From Halovenus aranensis (GTDB lineage Archaea; Halobacteriota; Halobacteria; Halobacteriales; Haloarculaceae), in NCBI RefSeq assembly GCF_900100385.1, contig NZ_FNFC01000007.1, positions 62,001 through 126,000 on the forward strand: 64,000 nt of DNA, written 5' to 3'. Of the stretch, positions 61,771-64,000 are shown piece after piece. Position numbers and translations under genes: made by a program. The number at the start of each line of letters is the position of its first letter. The first letter of the stretch is position 1. Under the pieces are notes generated by a model. It did not search any database. It was given only the letters and a program-made list of their open reading frames with translations, and was not told the origin of the DNA.

Positions 61771-62004
61771 TCACGCCCGCGAAATCTCGACGTGCCACTC
61801 GGCGTCGGCCACGTGCGCCGTCTCGTGTTCGAACCCGCGGTCTGAGAGCACATCGTACAGCGGCACCGGCTCGAAGCTGTTGACGAGCAACAGCGTCTCG
61901 TCGGGGCCCAGCTCGTCGAGTGCTGTGCTGATGTGGCCGAACGGTTCTCCCTCGATGTCGCGCGCGTCGAGTACGCGGTCGCAGTCGGTGTCGATAGCGG
62001 ACAT
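61771..62004 (-). CDS. DUF2249 single-domain protein (77 aa)
   Basis: 77 residues from ATG 62004 (MSAIDTDCDRVLDARDIEG). ATGs at 62025 and 62064 are in frame, but only 62004 puts the palindrome at 39 nt. Core: LDELGPDETLLLVNSFEPVPLYDVLSDRGFEHE, then WHVEISRA. Related to the two other DUF2249 genes at 58.8-59.6 kb. Confidence 0.8.
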   Translation of the reverse strand: MSAIDTDCDRVLDARDIEGEPFGHISTALDELGPDETLLLVNSFEPVPLYDVLSDRGFEHETAHVADAEWHVEISRA

Positions 62005-62042
62005 ATCTGTTTGAGTCGTCGCCATCTGGATGAGCGTTCTCC

Positions 62043-62054
62043 CGAGTATGTTCG
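62043..62054. promoter_or_regulatory. NarO-type palindrome (one mismatch) before the 77-aa DUF2249 gene
   Basis: CGAGTATGTTCG, 39 nt before ATG 62004 (minus strand). Confidence 0.55.
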
Positions 62055-62109
62055 AACCGGCCACAGCACAGGTCGGCCACTGTCACCATGTACCGCGACT
62101 TCTGCCGCG

Positions 62110-62121
62110 TGAACATGTTCG
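62110..62121. promoter_or_regulatory. NarO-type palindrome (one mismatch) before ctaA-ctaB
   Basis: TGAACATGTTCG, ending 50 nt before ATG 62171. Confidence 0.5.
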
Positions 62122-62170
62122 GGAATACCACCGAGTACGACCGGAAACTTCCTATCACTCGTATACGCTA

Positions 62171-63586
62171 ATGCGTCTCTGGAATCTCACAACGCGGCAG
62201 TTCGAAACCGTCCTCGCAGCGACCACGCTCGCAGTGTATGTCCTCATCGCGACGGGCGCGACGCTCGCGTCGACAGGAACGACGACCTGCTCGCAGTGGC
62301 CCGTCTGTGTCTCGAACTCGGGGCTGTTCACCCCTGGATTTCTCCTCGTCGTCGGACACCGGGCACTGACAGCACTGGTCGGTCTCCTGCTCGCAGTGAC
62401 GCTTCTCGGTGGGCTGTCTGTCTCACTCGACTGGCGCGCCCGAGTGGCCCTGTACAGCGTCGGCGTCGCCTTTCCGTTGCAGGTCTCGGTTGGCGCGCTC
62501 GTTGTCCTCACGGATGTGTCTGCAGTCACAGAGATACATCTGGCGCTCGGGACTTGCCTGTTCGTCTTGCTCCTGACTGCGCTATCCTGGACGCTCGAAG
62601 ACGGGACCGGCGAATCAGACACAGCCACGCCAGAGCCAGCGGTCACGGAACGCGATGTCGTCACAGACGAGACGAGTGCACAATCCCATTCGGAGCGTCC
62701 CTCCGCGGGAGCCACGGCGACGGCACGCGCATACCTCGAACTGACGAAGCCGCGCCTGATGTGGCTGCTCTGTCTGCTCGCACTCGCCGGGATGGCGCTG
62801 GCGACGACGACCGGACAGTGGCCGACCGGGCTCGAAGTCGCCGGAACGCTCACGGGCGGTATCCTCGCTATCGGCGCGAGTGGGACGTTCAATCACCTCT
62901 ACGAGCGCGACCGTGACCAGCAGATGGAGCGGACGAACGACCGTCCCGTCGCGACAAACGAGATTCCACCCCGGAACGCGGCCGCGTTCGGGTGTGTCCA
63001 ACTCGCGCTCGCGATGGGCATCCTCCTCGTTTTTGTCAACGCTCTCGCGGCAGCGCTGACGCTCGCGGCCGTCGTCTACTACAGCGTAGTCTACACTGTC
63101 GTTCTGAAGCCGAACACCTCCTGGAACATCGCAATCGGCGGCGGCGCTGGCGCACTCCCCGCGCTCATCGGCTGGGCCGGCGTGACCGGCTCTGTCGGAC
63201 TCGGTGGGCTGTTGCTCGCCGTGTTGGTCGTCGTCTGGACGCCGCCGCATTTCTACAACCTCGCTATCGTCTACAGAGACGACTACGCCCGCGCTGGCTA
63301 TCCGATGTTTCCGGTCATCGCTGGTGTCCCGGCCGCGCGGCGTCGCATCCTCCTCACGCTCGGTGCCACGCTGCTAGTGACAGTGGGGCTAGTCGTCTGG
63401 ACGCCGCTCGCCTGGCTGTTCACCGTCGCCTCGGTGCTCGCGGGTGGCCTGTTCTTCTGGAGCACCGTCTCGCAGTGCCGGCTCCGGACTCGTGACGCAA
63501 CAATGCAGACGTTTTTCATCTCGATTGCCTATCTCGGTATCGTCCTCGGCGCAATCGTCGTCGAGACAGTGGCCGTCCACTCATGA
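62171..63586 (+). CDS. ctaB: CtaA-like/CtaB fusion: heme O synthase (protoheme IX farnesyltransferase)
   Basis: 471 residues from ATG 62171. The N-terminal 150 residues form four membrane helices like half of heme A synthase CtaA (TCSQWPVCVSN, VGHRALTALVGL, EIHLALGTC, with His). After a charged linker comes the UbiA prenyltransferase CtaB: ELTKPRLMWLL, then NHLYERDRDQQMERTNDRPVATNEI (first Asp-rich motif) and YRDDYARAGYPMFPVIAG (second). It farnesylates heme B to heme O for heme-copper reductases. A palindrome upstream ties it to the NO island. Confidence 0.9.
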   Translation: MRLWNLTTRQFETVLAATTLAVYVLIATGATLASTGTTTCSQWPVCVSNSGLFTPGFLLVVGHRALTALVGLLLAVTLLGGLSVSLDWRARVALYSVGVAFPLQVSVGALVVLTDVSAVTEIHLALGTCLFVLLLTALSWTLEDGTGESDTATPEPAVTERDVVTDETSAQSHSERPSAGATATARAYLELTKPRLMWLLCLLALAGMALATTTGQWPTGLEVAGTLTGGILAIGASGTFNHLYERDRDQQMERTNDRPVATNEIPPRNAAAFGCVQLALAMGILLVFVNALAAALTLAAVVYYSVVYTVVLKPNTSWNIAIGGGAGALPALIGWAGVTGSVGLGGLLLAVLVVVWTPPHFYNLAIVYRDDYARAGYPMFPVIAGVPAARRRILLTLGATLLVTVGLVVWTPLAWLFTVASVLAGGLFFWSTVSQCRLRTRDATMQTFFISIAYLGIVLGAIVVETVAVHS

Positions 63587-64000
63587 GCAATACAACTACG
63601 ACTCACCGCGTTGTCGCATCGCTCACCGGCCGGGTTCCGACGACGACCGGCTTGACACTCCTGGCTGGCGACCTCGTGGCGCTGTTTGCCTTCGTCGTCG
63701 TCGGCCAGTACAAACACGGCTATCTCTTCTGGGAGTATCCGAGTCGGACGGTCCTCATCTCCGCGCCACTTGTCTGCTCGTGGCTCGTCGCTGGGGTCGT
63801 CTGCGGGCTCGCCACAGCTGGCTCGGTCGCGAACTATCGCCGCGCAGTCCTGTGGATGGCCCCTGTCTGGCTCGTCGTGGCGGTCGTCGGCGGCGTCATC
63901 AGACGGACGACACTCGTCCCCGGCTACGCGCCGCCGTCGTTTTTCATCGTGAGTATTCTCTTTGGCTGGCTCTTTCTCGGCGGATGGCGACTGCTCGCGG
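63583..64000 (+). CDS. DUF3054 family membrane protein (3' end outside window)
   Basis: 139 residues visible. ATGA overlap with ctaB. Four hydrophobic segments (about 23-41, 57-79, 89-105, 119-137) with GDLVALFAFVVVGQYKHG near the N-terminus and APPSFFIVSILFGWLFLGGWR at the edge, as in DUF3054. Function unknown; coupling to ctaB suggests expression with the heme/respiratory genes. Confidence 0.8.
   Translation, partial: MSNTTTTHRVVASLTGRVPTTTGLTLLAGDLVALFAFVVVGQYKHGYLFWEYPSRTVLISAPLVCSWLVAGVVCGLATAGSVANYRRAVLWMAPVWLVVAVVGGVIRRTTLVPGYAPPSFFIVSILFGWLFLGGWRLLA

Noticed and set aside
1-64000. tRNA, rRNA, CRISPR, insertion sequences, riboswitches
   Set aside because: No cloverleaf-like segment, repeat-spacer array, transposase frame or terminal inverted repeat was recognised on reading.

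Overview
The window is chromosomal DNA of a halophilic archaeon (class Halobacteria). It is GC-rich, proteins are Asp/Glu-rich, many starts are leaderless with a TATA-like box about 30 nt upstream, and the gene set is archaeal: Hef, Orc1/Cdc6, OapABC, EndA, Rio1, archaemetzincin, halocyanin. Genus cannot be fixed from this alone. No rRNA, tRNA, CRISPR array or insertion sequence was seen. The Hef gene is cut at the left edge and a DUF3054 gene at the right.

Region 1 (1-13.1 kb): end of the Hef helicase/nuclease, an M3 oligopeptidase, malate dehydrogenase, a degenerate receiver/HalX-like protein, then a replication origin. The origin lies between the minus-strand oapA-oapB-oapC genes and orc1/cdc6. 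It has two inverted ORB elements with G-tails flanking an AT-rich DUE, a third ORB just before the orc1 start, and four CTAG tetranucleotides spaced exactly 21 bp apart in the DUE. A V4R-like protein, an M42 peptidase and archaemetzincin follow.

Region 2 (13.1-29.6 kb): mostly housekeeping. UPF0146, a sugar nucleotidyltransferase, EndA, TrpS, a PAS sensor kinase, HtpX, a BtuF-like binding protein, a second V4R-like paralog, a Ski2-type helicase, lipoyl synthase and a UDP-GlcNAc 2-epimerase-like protein.

Region 3 (29.6-45.9 kb): a complete four-gene 2-oxoacid dehydrogenase operon (E1alpha-E1beta-E2-E3) whose E2 carries two subunit-binding domains; YchF; a phosphoesterase split by a membrane hairpin; a ROK kinase; Rio1; a UvrD-type helicase; a first HTH/DUF7521 two-gene module; a VOC protein; an enoyl-CoA hydratase/isomerase; and a PAS histidine kinase broken by one extra G in a G-run.

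Region 4 (45.9-64 kb): a denitrification and copper/heme respiratory island. It holds a radical SAM/SPASM heme-type enzyme, CcdA, a TlpA-like thioredoxin, SCO1, an atypical halocyanin, NirK, a CPx copper ATPase, a probable eNOR-type nitric oxide reductase (CuA subunit plus heme-copper subunit whose active-site Tyr is Gln), a 12-TM heme-copper/NnrS-like protein, three DUF2249 proteins, a HemA-dimerisation-like protein, a possible Fe-S protein and a CtaA-CtaB heme O synthase. Eleven copies of a CGAA-N4-TTCG-like palindrome lie at nearly fixed distances (39-40 or 50 nt) before start codons here. This is the motif reported for the haloarchaeal denitrification regulator NarO. The spacing suggests a compact regulon, settles several start codons, and exposes a 26-residue microprotein ending in CDTC. 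A separate 45-residue one-TM protein heads the NO reductase operon.
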